A DNA stretch of 64,000 nucleotides from Actinomycetota bacterium (GCA_040757835.1 JBFLWJ010000007.1:61451-125450); one strand, 5' to 3'. Shown: positions 42,444 through 51,979, counted from the first letter of the stretch. The notes: generated from the sequence alone by a model not told the origin. Program-made: numbers and translations.

Positions 42444-44282
42444 ATGAATGACGGAGAGCGGGCCGAACCGGACACCTACTTCAGGTTGCTCATCGACAAC
42501 ACCCTCGACATGATCACCGTCCTGGATGTCGAGGGCCTAGTCGTCTATAACAGCCCCGCGGTCAAGACATATCTCGGCTACGAGCCGGGCGAGCTGAACG
42601 GACGTTTCGCCTTCGAACTCATCCACCCCGACGACCGCGAGACCCTCCTCGCATCCTACAGCGACGGCGTCCGCTCCCCCAGCGCGGTGCAGCACTGGGA
42701 ATACCGCTTCCAGCATAAGAACGGCTCCTGGCGTTTCATTGAATCCATGGGCACGAACCTCCTGGACAACCCGGACGTCAGGGGCGTAGTGGTGACCTCG
42801 CGCGACATAACCGACCGCAAGCGCATCGAGGAAGCCCTGAAACGAAGCGAGGAGTATTTCCGCGTGGTGATGGAGAACACCATGGACATCATCATGATCA
42901 TCGACGCTTCCGCCTCCATCACCTATATCAACAGGTCGTCTAAGAGCATACTCGGATATAATCCCGAGGAGATGCTGGGAAGAAACGCGTTGGACTTCGT
43001 ACATCCCGAGGACGCGAGCGCTGCGGCGGAGACCGTAGCGGCCGCCGCGAAAGACCCCGGCTTCTCTCCGCTGCGGGAGGTAAGGGCTATACACAAGGAC
43101 GGTTCCATATGCCACCTGGAGGGCATCGGTAAGAACTTCCTCGACCACCCCGCGGTCGAGGGGATCGTCTTGAGCTTCCGGGACATCAGCGACCGCAAGC
43201 GCGCGGAGGGCGAGCTGCGGGAGTCGGAGGAGCTCTACCGCACCCTTGTCACCACGTCGCCTGACGGCATCACTGTCACCGATATGAACGCGGATATCAT
43301 CTTCGTCTCCCCGCAACTTGTAAAGATGCACGGTTTTGAGCACGCCGAGGAGATGTTGGGGACCAGCGCCCTCGATCTCATCGCTCCCGAGGACAGGGAG
43401 AGAGCGACGGGAGAGCTGGCGCAGATGATGCGGTCGGGCTACGCGAGGAACGTCGAGTTGACCCTGCTCAGGAAAGACGGCTCACACTTCCAGGCCGATC
43501 TGAGCGCGGCCCTTATCAGGGATGCCGCGGGAGAGCCCCGGAGGATGGTCTCCTACACCAGGGACATATCCGAGCGCAAGAAGATGGATGCGGAGCTGCG
43601 TGAACGCAACGAGGAACTGGAGGCGTTCGCCCACACCATCTCCCACGACCTGCTCTCGCCGGTGGCCGTCGTTGAGGGTTACGCGAAGGCCGCCCTGGAG
43701 GCGGACGCGGAGGGAAGACCGGAGGCGGAGCGGGAGTGCCTGGAGGCCATAGCCAGGGGGGCGCGGCGCATGAGCGACCTCATCAACTCCCTCCTGCAAT
43801 ACGCGCAGGCCGGGCACATGGACATCAGAGAATCCGATGTGGACCCGGAGGAGGTCCTGCTGGAAGTGCTCATCGACCTAAAGGACGAGGCCCTCAGAAG
43901 GGGCGTCGGCATCGAGGTGGCGACTGGCCTGCCCCGCATCGCGGTGGACGCGGTCAAGCTGCGCCAGGTGCTGAGCAACCTCATCTCCAACGCGCTCAAG
44001 CACATGGGAGACAACCCGCGTCCCGAGGTGGCCATAGGCGCGACCGTGGACGGCCCCTTTGCCACTTTCTGCGTACGCGATAACGGCATCGGCATACCTC
44101 CCGAGCTGCACGAGAGGGTCTTCGAGCCCTTCAAGCATTTTTCCCTCGCCGGTACCCAGGGCCTGGGCATCGGGTTGTCGACGGTAAGGCGTGCCGTCAC
44201 GGCCTGGGGCGGAAAGGTGTGGGTGCGATCGAGGCCCGGGGAAGGGGCTGCCTTCTTCTTCACCGCCCCCCTTGCGGAATGA
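42444..44282 (+). CDS. Three-PAS sensor histidine kinase (cytoplasmic)
   Basis: From ATG 42444 the product has 612 residues; a TTG start 16 codons earlier is possible. Three PAS domains run in series (about residues 10-125, 130-250, 255-375), each ending in a S-R/F-R/T-D-I-S/T-x-R-K-type linker. HisKA holds its His in T-I-S-H-D-L-L-S-P. HATPase_c shows N-A-L-K-H-M, D-N-G-I-G-I and G-L-G-I-G-L-S-T-V. It is divergent from the kinase at 40242-42308 and similar in type. No transmembrane segment is present. Confidence 0.86.
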   Translation: MNDGERAEPDTYFRLLIDNTLDMITVLDVEGLVVYNSPAVKTYLGYEPGELNGRFAFELIHPDDRETLLASYSDGVRSPSAVQHWEYRFQHKNGSWRFIESMGTNLLDNPDVRGVVVTSRDITDRKRIEEALKRSEEYFRVVMENTMDIIMIIDASASITYINRSSKSILGYNPEEMLGRNALDFVHPEDASAAAETVAAAAKDPGFSPLREVRAIHKDGSICHLEGIGKNFLDHPAVEGIVLSFRDISDRKRAEGELRESEELYRTLVTTSPDGITVTDMNADIIFVSPQLVKMHGFEHAEEMLGTSALDLIAPEDRERATGELAQMMRSGYARNVELTLLRKDGSHFQADLSAALIRDAAGEPRRMVSYTRDISERKKMDAELRERNEELEAFAHTISHDLLSPVAVVEGYAKAALEADAEGRPEAERECLEAIARGARRMSDLINSLLQYAQAGHMDIRESDVDPEEVLLEVLIDLKDEALRRGVGIEVATGLPRIAVDAVKLRQVLSNLISNALKHMGDNPRPEVAIGATVDGPFATFCVRDNGIGIPPELHERVFEPFKHFSLAGTQGLGIGLSTVRRAVTAWGGKVWVRSRPGEGAAFFFTAPLAE

Positions 44283-44349
44283 CCCATGGCAAGCCCTACG
44301 CGATGCAGGCGGTTCAACCGCCGATGCTCGGCTGTCGTCCCTTCGCATG

Positions 44350-44452
44350 CGTGCCAGGCCTTGCCGATCGGAATCGGCCAGGCGACTGGCACCGTCGCAC
44401 CGCCCTCCGGGCGTCGCTATCGCTCACGCGATGCATTCTGTCGAGCGTTATC
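44350..44452. repeat. REP-like repeat unit, copy 1
   Basis: A stem-loop (GTGCCAGGCCTT...CTGGCACC) is followed by CGCCCTCCGGGCGTCGCT and CTCACGCGATGCAT. The same composite unit occurs at 49920-50029, and its second half again at 49866-49906. It lies between the kinase and the URO-D-family gene. Confidence 0.75.
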
Positions 44453-44495
44453 ATATAATCCTGCAAAAGGTTGCTAGATGTGGAGGTGAGGTGTT

Positions 44496-45662
44496 TTGTC
44501 GGACAAACATGACAGGGCGCTCGCGGCGCTGGAGCTGCGGGAGCCTGACCGCGTGCCCGTTCTGGACCTCATGCTGGAATACACCACCGACAACGCCATA
44601 CTGGGCAGGAAAGCCCACCCGCTGCACAGGATGATCGCTCTGCCGTTTTCCACGGGGTTCATGGACGCTTTCTTTCCCCGCGTCAAGAGTTTCTCCCTGC
44701 TCGACCTTGAGCTTGAGCGCTTTCTTCATCTCGGGGCCGCCGCCGCCGAAAGGATGGATTACGACGCCGCGTGGCTGCCATACTTCCCGGTGCTGCGCTT
44801 CAACGACTCCAGAACGATGGTCGACATGTACGGGCGCCTCAACGATGTCGGGATCCACGCCAGCGGCAACCTCGGCAATCCCACTTTCCGTGAAGGCCTC
44901 ATAGACAGCCCGGAGGCCTGGAGGGCCTGGGATAAGAGGCCCCTGTTGCGCCTGCCCGCCAAGGTCAACGGGGCCTTCTCGCGCCTGTACAAGAAGTACG
45001 GCGAGAAGATGTTCATCCTCGGCTTCTGCTCTTACGGCATCTTCGAGAACATCTGGCAGCCCCTGGGTTTCGAGCGTTTCGTGGTGGCTTCCCGCAAAGA
45101 CAGGGCCTTCCTCGAGCGCATGATCGCCTTCCACACCGACCTCTACTGCGAGCTGGTTGAGGCCATGGCCGACGCCGGCCTGCCGGCCATGGTCTACACC
45201 GACGACCTGGCCTATAAGTCGGGGCCGATGCTCAATCCCCGTCTCATCGAGGAGCTGTTCGGCGATTCCCACCGCCGCATCGTGGAGACGGCGCATACCC
45301 AGGGGATGAAGATCGTCATCCACTCCTGCGGCAACACCACCGCCCTCCTGGAATATTTCGCCGACTGCGGTTTCGACGCCGTGCACCCCCTGGAGCCCAC
45401 TGCCGGCATGGAGCTGGCCACCGCCAAGGAGCTGGTGGGCGGACGCATGTGCCTCATCGGCAACCTGGACATCACCCATATCCTGGTCGACGCGAACAGG
45501 GACGAGGTCTTCGCCGCGGTGCGTCAGGCCATCGCCGACGCGGGGCAGGGCGGCGGGTATATCCTCGCTCCCGACCACTCCCATCCCGACATATCCGTCG
45601 AGAGGCTGCGCTGGATGGTGGAAGCGGCCCGGGAACACGGCCGTTACCCCCTCTCGCCTTAA
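44496..45662 (+). CDS. Uroporphyrinogen decarboxylase (URO-D) family protein
   Basis: The 388-residue product starts at TTG 44496, well placed behind GGAGGTGAGG. It has the URO-D/MtaA fold pattern: E-P-D-R-V-P-V-L near the start, a Y-T-D-D-L-A-Y segment, K-I-V-I-H-S-C-G-N-T (metal-binding His/Cys), H-P-L-E-P and L-I-G-N-L-D. The H-x-C-G motif is typical of the methyltransferase/demethylase branch rather than true haem-synthesis HemE. No corrinoid protein gene is adjacent, so the methyl or alkyl substrate is unknown. Confidence 0.8.
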   Translation: MSDKHDRALAALELREPDRVPVLDLMLEYTTDNAILGRKAHPLHRMIALPFSTGFMDAFFPRVKSFSLLDLELERFLHLGAAAAERMDYDAAWLPYFPVLRFNDSRTMVDMYGRLNDVGIHASGNLGNPTFREGLIDSPEAWRAWDKRPLLRLPAKVNGAFSRLYKKYGEKMFILGFCSYGIFENIWQPLGFERFVVASRKDRAFLERMIAFHTDLYCELVEAMADAGLPAMVYTDDLAYKSGPMLNPRLIEELFGDSHRRIVETAHTQGMKIVIHSCGNTTALLEYFADCGFDAVHPLEPTAGMELATAKELVGGRMCLIGNLDITHILVDANRDEVFAAVRQAIADAGQGGGYILAPDHSHPDISVERLRWMVEAAREHGRYPLSP

Positions 45663-45663
45663 A

Positions 45664-45788
45664 GGGGTCGGGTCTTGTTTCTTGGATACAGGGTGATGCC
45701 GGTCGATGCAAAGCCGCTGTTCGCAACGGGACTTTCAGAATAACCTCGCTTCACATACCGGGGTATCCAAAATCCAAGACCTGACCCC
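45664..45788. repeat. Palindromic MITE/REP-like element, copy 5
   Basis: The 125-bp element has arms GGGGTCGGGTCTTGTTTCTT and CAAGACCTGACCCC, with the inner GGTATCC block shared with other copies. It starts one base after the stop of the URO-D-family gene. Confidence 0.85.
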
Positions 45789-45956
45789 ATAAACGGGTGA
45801 GACGATTCGCCCGCAATGCCGTTATTACTCTATGAAGAACCGGTTCCGGACTGTCGGTATATGGTGTTTGCGCGCATACCTGGAACCTTTTGCCGCCTGC
45901 CCTCTCTAATATGTCTTTAAACGGCTTACGGGAGATCGAGAGCGAGTGGGTCAAAG

Positions 45957-47021
45957 ATGTCGGAGATAGTGGAATTCGTGACCGGAAGCCAGTTCCTGCT
46001 GCCGCTGGCCTTGCTGGCGGGCTCGCTGGCGCTGGGGTTCGCGGCGGAAAAAGTGGTGCTCAAGCTGCTCGAGAAGATCACCGCCAGAACGCAGTGGGAT
46101 GCGTATGCGGCGATCAGGAGCGGTCTGCGCGGCATGGTCACCCTGCTCTTCGCCGTCGTGGGCCTGTACGGCGCTATCCGCCTCACCGCCCTGAGCCCCG
46201 TGGCGCAGGTCTACTACCATAAGGCCCTGGTGGTGCTGATCATCTTCTCGCTCACCGTGGCGGCGGCGAGGGTGACGGCGGGACTGGTCGACCTCTACGT
46301 TAGGAAGGCGGAGGGGGTCGTGCCCTCCACCACCATCCTGGGCAATATGTTGCGCATCGTCATCTTCCTCACCGGGCTCGTGGTCATCCTGTCGTACCTG
46401 GACATACCCATCGCGCCTATAGTCACCGCCCTGGGGATCGGGGGCTTCGCGGTGGCCCTGGCCTTCCAGGACACACTGTCCAACCTCTTCTCTGGTCTGC
46501 ACATCCTGGCCTCCAAGCTGGTGAAGCCCGGAGACTTCATCCAGCTGGACACGGGCGAGGAGGGCTACGTGGAGGACGTGACCTGGCGCAACACCACCAT
46601 AAAGACCCTGCCCAACAACATGGTCGTGGTCCCCAACTCCCGGCTGGCCTCGGCCATCATCACCAACTTCAACCAGCCGCGCAAGGAGATGTCCGTGCTG
46701 GTGGAGGTGGGTGTGGACTACTCCAGTTGCCTGGAGGAGGTCGAGGAGGTGACGGTGGAAGTCGCCCGGGAGGTACTGCGGGAGGTACCGGGGGGGGCGG
46801 ACCGCTTCCAACCCTTCGTCCGTTATCACGATTTCTCCGAGTACCGGGTGGAGTTCACGGTGATCCTGCGCGTGGACGAATACGTCGACCAGTACCTGCT
46901 CAAGCACGAGTTCATCAAGCGGCTGCACCGGCGCTACAGGGAACGCGGCATCGTGATCCCCCTGCCGGTGCGCAGCATCAGCTTCTCGCGGGAACGCGAG
47001 GACGTTTTCGACGCCTCCTGA
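45957..47021 (+). CDS. mscS: MscS-type small-conductance mechanosensitive channel
   Basis: The 354-residue product has four or five N-terminal membrane helices. The pore-lining TM3 region is L-G-I-G-G-F-A-V-A-L-A-F-Q-D-T-L-S-N-L-F-S-G, the hallmark of the family. The beta domain follows (G-D-F-I-Q-L...G-Y-V-E-D-V-T-W-R-N-T-T-I) with P-N-S-R-L and a C-terminal alpha/beta domain. It releases solutes during osmotic downshock. It appears monocistronic, with a hairpin behind it. Confidence 0.9.
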   Translation: MSEIVEFVTGSQFLLPLALLAGSLALGFAAEKVVLKLLEKITARTQWDAYAAIRSGLRGMVTLLFAVVGLYGAIRLTALSPVAQVYYHKALVVLIIFSLTVAAARVTAGLVDLYVRKAEGVVPSTTILGNMLRIVIFLTGLVVILSYLDIPIAPIVTALGIGGFAVALAFQDTLSNLFSGLHILASKLVKPGDFIQLDTGEEGYVEDVTWRNTTIKTLPNNMVVVPNSRLASAIITNFNQPRKEMSVLVEVGVDYSSCLEEVEEVTVEVAREVLREVPGGADRFQPFVRYHDFSEYRVEFTVILRVDEYVDQYLLKHEFIKRLHRRYRERGIVIPLPVRSISFSREREDVFDAS

Positions 47022-47060
47022 AGTGGCGCCCCGAGCCGTGCGCCGGGCGCTCAGCCCCTG

Positions 47061-47099
47061 ACCTCACCCATGTAGTCTATCCGACCACATGGGTGAGGT
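47061..47099. terminator. Hairpin after the MscS gene
   Basis: A perfect 13-bp stem (ACCTCACCCATGT / ACATGGGTGAGGT) surrounds a 13-base loop, 40 bp past the MscS stop codon. No T-run follows, so it may be a Rho-assisted terminator or another repeat. A third ACCTCAC motif follows at 47107. Confidence 0.55.
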
Positions 47100-47350
47100 G
47101 GTTCCTACCTCACGGGGTGGACCTAAGCACCGCATGCGATGGTGGGTTTGCTCCTCGCCGATAGAAGCGTTTACCCGATACCCGCCTTTTCATCCGCCCG
47201 TTAGCATGACAGAAGACGCGAGTGGACATGGACTACGGAGATATTTCCGGCCAGAGAGAAGGGGGCGATCCGGCTTTGTGTTACTGGACGGCGACTGCAA
47301 GGCCGATGAGGCACAGGGACCGTAAAGACAGGGGCGCCTGCGTGCGCTGG

Positions 47351-48100
47351 ATGGAAGGGGAAACGGAGGAGGAGCTGGTCGCCCGGATCGTGGAGGACGA
47401 CGACCAGCGTGCCAAGGAGGAACTCTTCCGCGCCTATGGGGGTGTCCTGGGCAGCCTGGCCTACCGCTACTCATCGCCCCTTCTCCCCTATAACGACGCC
47501 TTCCAGGTGGCGGCACTCGGGCTGCTCAAGGCCCTGCAGCGCTACGACGGAGGCAAGGGCGTCGCCTTCAAGTCCTTCGCCTTCCCGTACATCGAGGGGG
47601 AGCTGAAGAAGTTCTACCGGGACAAGGCGGAGATGGTCAGGCTGCCGCGCAAGCTGCAGAAGCTCAAGCGCGAGGTGGTCCTCTACGAGGAGCGCTTCCT
47701 ACAGAGGACGGGGCGGGAGCCGGTGGTCAGCCAGGTGGCCTCGCATATCGGCGCGGACGAAGAGGACGTAATCGAGGCCCTGTCCGCCATGCACCATCTC
47801 GCGCCCCTCTCCATCGACTGGTGCGGCAAGAACGGGGGGGAGCAGCCGCCCCTGGCCGACGTCCTGGGAGAGTGCGACGCCTCCTTCGAGGAGCTGGAGA
47901 CCTCGCTCCTCCTGGGCGACGCCCTGGGCAGCCTGCCTCGGCGCCTGAGGCGCATCGCCGAGCTCCGCCTCAAGGAGGGCTGGACCCAGAAGATGATCGC
48001 CGAGGAGATGGGCATATCCCAGATGCACGTATCCCGGTTGCAGAACGAGGCCATGCGGAAGCTGGGCGAGTTCTGCTTCGCGGATGAACTCTCCGCCTGA
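47351..48100 (+). CDS. Alternative sigma-70 family factor
   Basis: From ATG 47351 the product has 249 residues; the frame is open back to a GTG at 47222 and the start is not certain. Region 2 begins near E-E-L-F-R-A-Y-G-G and contains D-A-F-Q-V-A-A-L-G-L-L-K-A-L-Q-R-Y-D and F-K-S-F-A-F-P-Y-I-E-G-E-L-K-K-F-Y-R-D. Region 3 has V-S-Q-V-A-S-H-I-G. Region 4 ends with a helix-turn-helix (T-Q-K-M-I-A-E-E-M-G-I-S-Q-M-H-V-S-R-L). This matches the SigB/SigF/SigG type. No anti-sigma or anti-anti-sigma gene is adjacent. Confidence 0.85.
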   Translation: MEGETEEELVARIVEDDDQRAKEELFRAYGGVLGSLAYRYSSPLLPYNDAFQVAALGLLKALQRYDGGKGVAFKSFAFPYIEGELKKFYRDKAEMVRLPRKLQKLKREVVLYEERFLQRTGREPVVSQVASHIGADEEDVIEALSAMHHLAPLSIDWCGKNGGEQPPLADVLGECDASFEELETSLLLGDALGSLPRRLRRIAELRLKEGWTQKMIAEEMGISQMHVSRLQNEAMRKLGEFCFADELSA

Positions 48101-48151
48101 GGCCGGGGACGCGCCTTCCCCGGCCTCGGGGCCGCCGCCGCGCGGGCACGC

Positions 48152-49813
48152 TCAGAACTTGAAACCCTCCACGAACATCAGGGTAGCCGGGCTGGTGATG
48201 GTGGGGTCGGTGATGACGTTGACACAGGCGGGGCCGCCGGAATCCAGCGCACGCTGGATCGCCGGCAGGATGTCCGCATCCTTGTCCACGAATTCGGCGT
48301 GTCCGCCCAGGGCCTCGGCGATCTTCTCGTAGTGGATCACGCCCAACTCGGTACCGCACACCCGGCATTCCTCGTAACAGAGCTCCTGGTGGTGTTTGAC
48401 CATCCCCCACGCCTGGTCGTTGCAGATGACCACGGTGATGGGAGCGTCGTGGCGGCAGGAGGTCTCCAGCTCCATGGCGTTGAGGCCGAAGGAACCGTCG
48501 CCGGTGAGCAGGACCACCCGCTGGTCCGGGCAGGCTATCTTGGCGCCGATGGCGAAGGGCACACCGGTGCCCAGGCACCCGAAGAGGGTGCCGCTGCCGA
48601 TGACCCCCGACATCCGGGTAGCCTTCAACCCCATGAGCCCGAAGTATACGGTGTCTCCGCCATCGACCACGAAGATGGCGTCATCACCGGTGGCCTCCCT
48701 TATTGCCTGGGTGATACGGAAAGGATGGATGGGTTCCGAAGGCGTCGTCTTTGCCTGGTCCTCTCCCGCGGTGAGCGTGGCGAAGGTGCTCTTGAGGGTG
48801 TTGAGCCAATCGCTGCGGTCCTTCTCCTCTATCATCTGGTTGAGCCTGGAGAGCACCGCGCCCGCGTCCCCCACCAGCGCCAAGTCCGCCGGGCGGTTGC
48901 GATCGACCTCGGACGGGTCGATGTCCACCCTGATGACCTTGGCGGCCGCCAGGGTGTCACCGAAATTGAGGACCCAGTTGAACCGGATGCCCACGGCCAG
49001 GACGACGTCGGCCATGGACGTCGCCGCCAGCATGCCCATGAGCCCGCCGTCCCACAACGAGAGTGGGTGCTCGTCGGGTATGGCCCCGCGGCCGTTATCG
49101 AATATAAGGGTGGGGATGCCCGCCTTCTTCACCAGTTCCTTGACCTCCGCCGCGCAGCCACTCTGGGCGATGCCGCTCCCTCCGAGGAAGAGCGGCCTCT
49201 CGGCGCCGTTCAGCAGCTCGACCGCCTCCCGCAGTGAATCCTCGCCCGGGAGCACCGCGTATCTGGCTGCCGGCCTGGAAGGATACTTTATCTCCTCCTC
49301 TTCCACGGCCTGGTAAAGCGGCTCCGTGGCGAACTCGAGGAAGACCGGACCGGGCCTGCCGGATACCGCGTAGCGGAAAGCCATCTCCAGGTACTCGGGG
49401 ATGCGCTCGATATGATGGCACCTGCCCGACCACTTTACCACCGGTTTCACCATGCTCTGCTGGTCCATGTCCTGTAGGGCCCCCTTGTCGAGGTCGCGCA
49501 GGGGCACCATGCCGCTCAGGACGACCACGGGGACGTTTTCGAGATAGGCATTGACCACGCCGGTGAGGGAGTTGGTGAACCCGGGGCCCGCGGTCACAAG
49601 GCACACCCCCGGCTTGCCAGTGAAGATGGACCAGGCATGGGCCATCATCACCGCCGCCTGCTCGTGGCGCACGTCGACGACCCTCACGCCTGAGTCGAGG
49701 CAGCCGTCGAAGATGGGAGCGATGTGTCCCCCCGACAACGCGAAGATGGTGTCGATACCCTCGACGTTCTTGAGATACTCCGCTACGATGTGTCCTCCAT
49801 GCACCTCAGCCAT
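48152..49813 (-). CDS. Thiamine-diphosphate-dependent enzyme, acetolactate-synthase-like
   Basis: The 553-residue product has the full three-domain layout. In the N-terminal pyrimidine domain the catalytic Glu lies in D-V-R-H-E-Q-A-A, followed by G-P-G-F-T-N. The central domain contains R-F-N-W-V-L-N-F-G and I-D-I-D-P-S-E. The C-terminal ThDP/Mg motif is G-D-G-S-F-G-L-N-A-M-E-L...N-D-Q-A-W-G. It could be acetolactate synthase, oxalyl-CoA/benzoylformate-type decarboxylase or sulphoacetaldehyde-type. No regulatory subunit or other Ile/Val gene is nearby, which argues against biosynthetic IlvB. GGAGG eight bases ahead of ATG 49813 supports the start. Confidence 0.85.
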   Translation of the reverse strand: MAEVHGGHIVAEYLKNVEGIDTIFALSGGHIAPIFDGCLDSGVRVVDVRHEQAAVMMAHAWSIFTGKPGVCLVTAGPGFTNSLTGVVNAYLENVPVVVLSGMVPLRDLDKGALQDMDQQSMVKPVVKWSGRCHHIERIPEYLEMAFRYAVSGRPGPVFLEFATEPLYQAVEEEEIKYPSRPAARYAVLPGEDSLREAVELLNGAERPLFLGGSGIAQSGCAAEVKELVKKAGIPTLIFDNGRGAIPDEHPLSLWDGGLMGMLAATSMADVVLAVGIRFNWVLNFGDTLAAAKVIRVDIDPSEVDRNRPADLALVGDAGAVLSRLNQMIEEKDRSDWLNTLKSTFATLTAGEDQAKTTPSEPIHPFRITQAIREATGDDAIFVVDGGDTVYFGLMGLKATRMSGVIGSGTLFGCLGTGVPFAIGAKIACPDQRVVLLTGDGSFGLNAMELETSCRHDAPITVVICNDQAWGMVKHHQELCYEECRVCGTELGVIHYEKIAEALGGHAEFVDKDADILPAIQRALDSGGPACVNVITDPTITSPATLMFVEGFKF

Positions 49814-49865
49814 TGTCCATACCTCCCTGTTTTATGCCATGTGCTTCTCTTCGTCCGATCCCGCG

Positions 49866-49906
49866 CCGCGCCGCCCTCCGGGCGTCGCTGTCGCTTTCGC
49901 GACGCA
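49866..49906. repeat. REP-like repeat, partial copy
   Basis: This holds only the second half of the unit (GCCGCCCTCCGGGCGTCGCT then TTTCGCGACGC). It lies directly behind the start region of the ThDP enzyme gene and just before the full copy at 49920. Confidence 0.7.
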
Positions 49907-49919
49907 GCATGTGCGCAGA

Positions 49920-50029
49920 CCACACGTGCCAGGCCTTAACCTCGCTTCGCTCCGTTAAAGCGCTGGCACCGCCGCGCCGCCCTCCGGGCGTCGCTGTCGC
50001 TTTCGCGATGCATACTGTCGAACCCTATG
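49920..50029. repeat. REP-like repeat unit, copy 2
   Basis: The full unit is a stem-loop (GTGCCAGGCCTTAAC...GTTAAAGCGCTGGCAC), then GCCGCCCTCCGGGCGTCGCT, TTTCGCGATGCA and CTGTCGA. It matches 44350-44452 in order of blocks. It is located two bases from the end of the epimerase gene. Confidence 0.75.
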
Positions 50030-50030
50030 G

Positions 50031-51014
50031 TTATTTTAGAGGGTGGTAGTCGTCGCGGACCCACTTCTCTATGATCAGCTTGGCCTCTTCCCAGGGGACA
50101 CGGGTCTTCCAGCCCAGTTCCTCCTTGGCGCGGCGGTTGCTGACGTCGTTGTCCGTGCCCATTATCCCCACCGCCTGGGCGGTGATGGGGGGTCGCACGC
50201 CCAGAGGCAGGAAGGCCGTCTGAATGGCCCACCCCAGCCTCCAGGCCGCCTTATAGGGTAGAGAGCCCATGGGCTTCCTGCCGACAAGGCCTCCCAGCCA
50301 GGTTATATATTCCCTCCAGGTGACATCGTAGTCGTCGCGCAGGTTATAGGTGCGCCCCGCGGCGGCGGCGCTGTCCATGGCCGCGACGATCCCGTCCACC
50401 AGGTTGTCCACGAAGACCAGGCTGGCGCTGAAGTCGCCGCCGTCCATGAGCGGCAGGGGGCCCCTGTGCATGACGTCGAGGATCTCCCGCACCCATACGC
50501 TCCCCGGCCCGGTGACGTTGGCCGGGCGGATGACCGTCGCCTCCATGTCCCCCGCCGCGGCGTAGGAACCTACCACCTGCTCCGCCTCCGCCTTGGCGTC
50601 GCCGTAATGGAGGCCCGTCTTCACCAGGGGGATATACTCGTCGAAACCCTTGAGGGGAGGACCGAAACCGTAGGCCGCGATGGAGCTCATGTACACGAAG
50701 CGCTCCACCTTCCCCCTGCATTCCTCGAGCAGGTTACGGGTGCCCCCCACTCCGAGGTCGAAGAAGTCCCTTTTCCTCCCCCAGTCGATGACCCGCATGG
50801 CGGCATGGATGACCTTGTCGCAACCCTCCGCCACCCCCGCGATGCTCGCGGGAGCTGTGAGATCGCCCCGCACTACCTCCATCCCCATCGCCTCGAGCCC
50901 GCGGTCGGCCTCGCCGGGCAGGAGCAGGCCGCGCACCTCATCTCCACGTTCCAGCAACCTCCGGGTCAGATGGGAACCTATGAAACCAGCGGCCCCGGTG
51001 ATGAGGACTCTCAC
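50031..51014 (-). CDS. NAD-dependent epimerase/dehydratase (extended SDR)
   Basis: I start at GTG 51014, behind GAGGAGGG; the longer frame upstream adds a non-conserved tail. The 327-residue product begins with the NAD motif R-V-L-I-T-G-A-A-G-F-I-G-S-H-L. It has catalytic Ser in Y-M-S-S-I-A-A-Y-G and the Y-x3-K pair in H-Y-G-D-A-K-A. The C-terminal half has R-P-A-N-V-T-G-P-G and F-V-D-N-L-V. It may act on a nucleotide sugar or a sterol/flavonol-like substrate. No sugar-pathway gene is adjacent. Confidence 0.85.
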   Translation of the reverse strand: MRVLITGAAGFIGSHLTRRLLERGDEVRGLLLPGEADRGLEAMGMEVVRGDLTAPASIAGVAEGCDKVIHAAMRVIDWGRKRDFFDLGVGGTRNLLEECRGKVERFVYMSSIAAYGFGPPLKGFDEYIPLVKTGLHYGDAKAEAEQVVGSYAAAGDMEATVIRPANVTGPGSVWVREILDVMHRGPLPLMDGGDFSASLVFVDNLVDGIVAAMDSAAAAGRTYNLRDDYDVTWREYITWLGGLVGRKPMGSLPYKAAWRLGWAIQTAFLPLGVRPPITAQAVGIMGTDNDVSNRRAKEELGWKTRVPWEEAKLIIEKWVRDDYHPLK

Positions 51015-51277
51015 GGCAACCCTCCTCTGCTTAGCTGTGCCGGAGGGGCACAGCGTATCGAGCCGGCAAACGAGAAAGAAGCACATTCATTATACCCTCG
51101 GCCACTGCCGGAGGCACCAGCGAAAAAAGAGCTCTCCCTGGCGGCATGTTGTTCCTGGAGGCGCGATGAAACCCTTCCACCGTATATGAGCGGGTGCCGC
51201 GGAACTTGACCCGGGCTGCTGAGCACATAGAATATGGCGTAGTCCAGGTTGAACGCCAGGAGTGCGCGAGGAGGGAC

Positions 51278-51769
51278 ATGGAGACCGATTTGAGAAGGAT
51301 CAAGAAGCTGGCGGACGCCCGCGAGGAGGAAGTGGACGCCTTCATCGCCTGGCTCAAGCTGAGGTGCGATTCGTCCGAGCGCCTGGATGCACGGCTGCAG
51401 TCGCTCATCGAGGAAGCCCTGGCGAAGTTCGACTGCACCACCTGCGCGCGCTGCTGCAAGGACGCCTACGTGGTGGTGGACACCGGCGATATCGCCCGCA
51501 TGGCCAAGGCGGTTGGCATGAAGCGCTCCGCGTTCCGGGCGGAATACGTCGGCAAGAACGAGGACGGCGACACCTGCTTCAACCGCCGCCCCTGCCCCTT
51601 TCTGAAGAAGAACCTCTGCATGCACTACGAGTCGCGCCCCGATTGCTGCCGCGAGTACCCCGGTTCGCTTGCCGTGGACTCGGCCTCCAACCTGGACAAC
51701 ATCAACGCCAATTACCAGGTCTGCCCGGCGGTGTTCAACGCCCTGGAGGCGTTGCGCGACTTCATCTGA
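51278..51769 (+). CDS. YkgJ-type Cys-cluster protein
   Basis: The 163-residue product starts at ATG 51278 behind GAGGAGGG. A helical N-terminus precedes F-D-C-T-T-C-A-R-C-C-K-D, then C-F-N-R-R-P-C-P-F-L-K-K-N-L-C and C-C-R-E-Y-P-G, the Cys pattern of YkgJ/CxxCxxCC zinc- or iron-binding proteins. Eight or more Cys could hold two metal sites. The family's role is unclear; some members are linked to redox or metallochaperone function. It is divergent from the epimerase gene. Confidence 0.82.
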   Translation: METDLRRIKKLADAREEEVDAFIAWLKLRCDSSERLDARLQSLIEEALAKFDCTTCARCCKDAYVVVDTGDIARMAKAVGMKRSAFRAEYVGKNEDGDTCFNRRPCPFLKKNLCMHYESRPDCCREYPGSLAVDSASNLDNINANYQVCPAVFNALEALRDFI

Positions 51770-51979
51770 GGACGGTTCCCGCATAGCTCATCCGCTTGCC
51801 GGGCCGCATCATTCCAGCAGGCAAGGCCGGCGGCGGAGAAGGTCGGCGGCCCCCGGCCGACGAAGTCAATGCCAGCAGGTGCTCAGACGGTGTATGCTGT
51901 GAGCGGATATTTTCACGGGCCGCGGACGTCCAATGGTTTGCGGAAAAGACCGTCTCACGGGAGGCAGAAAGGAGACGCC

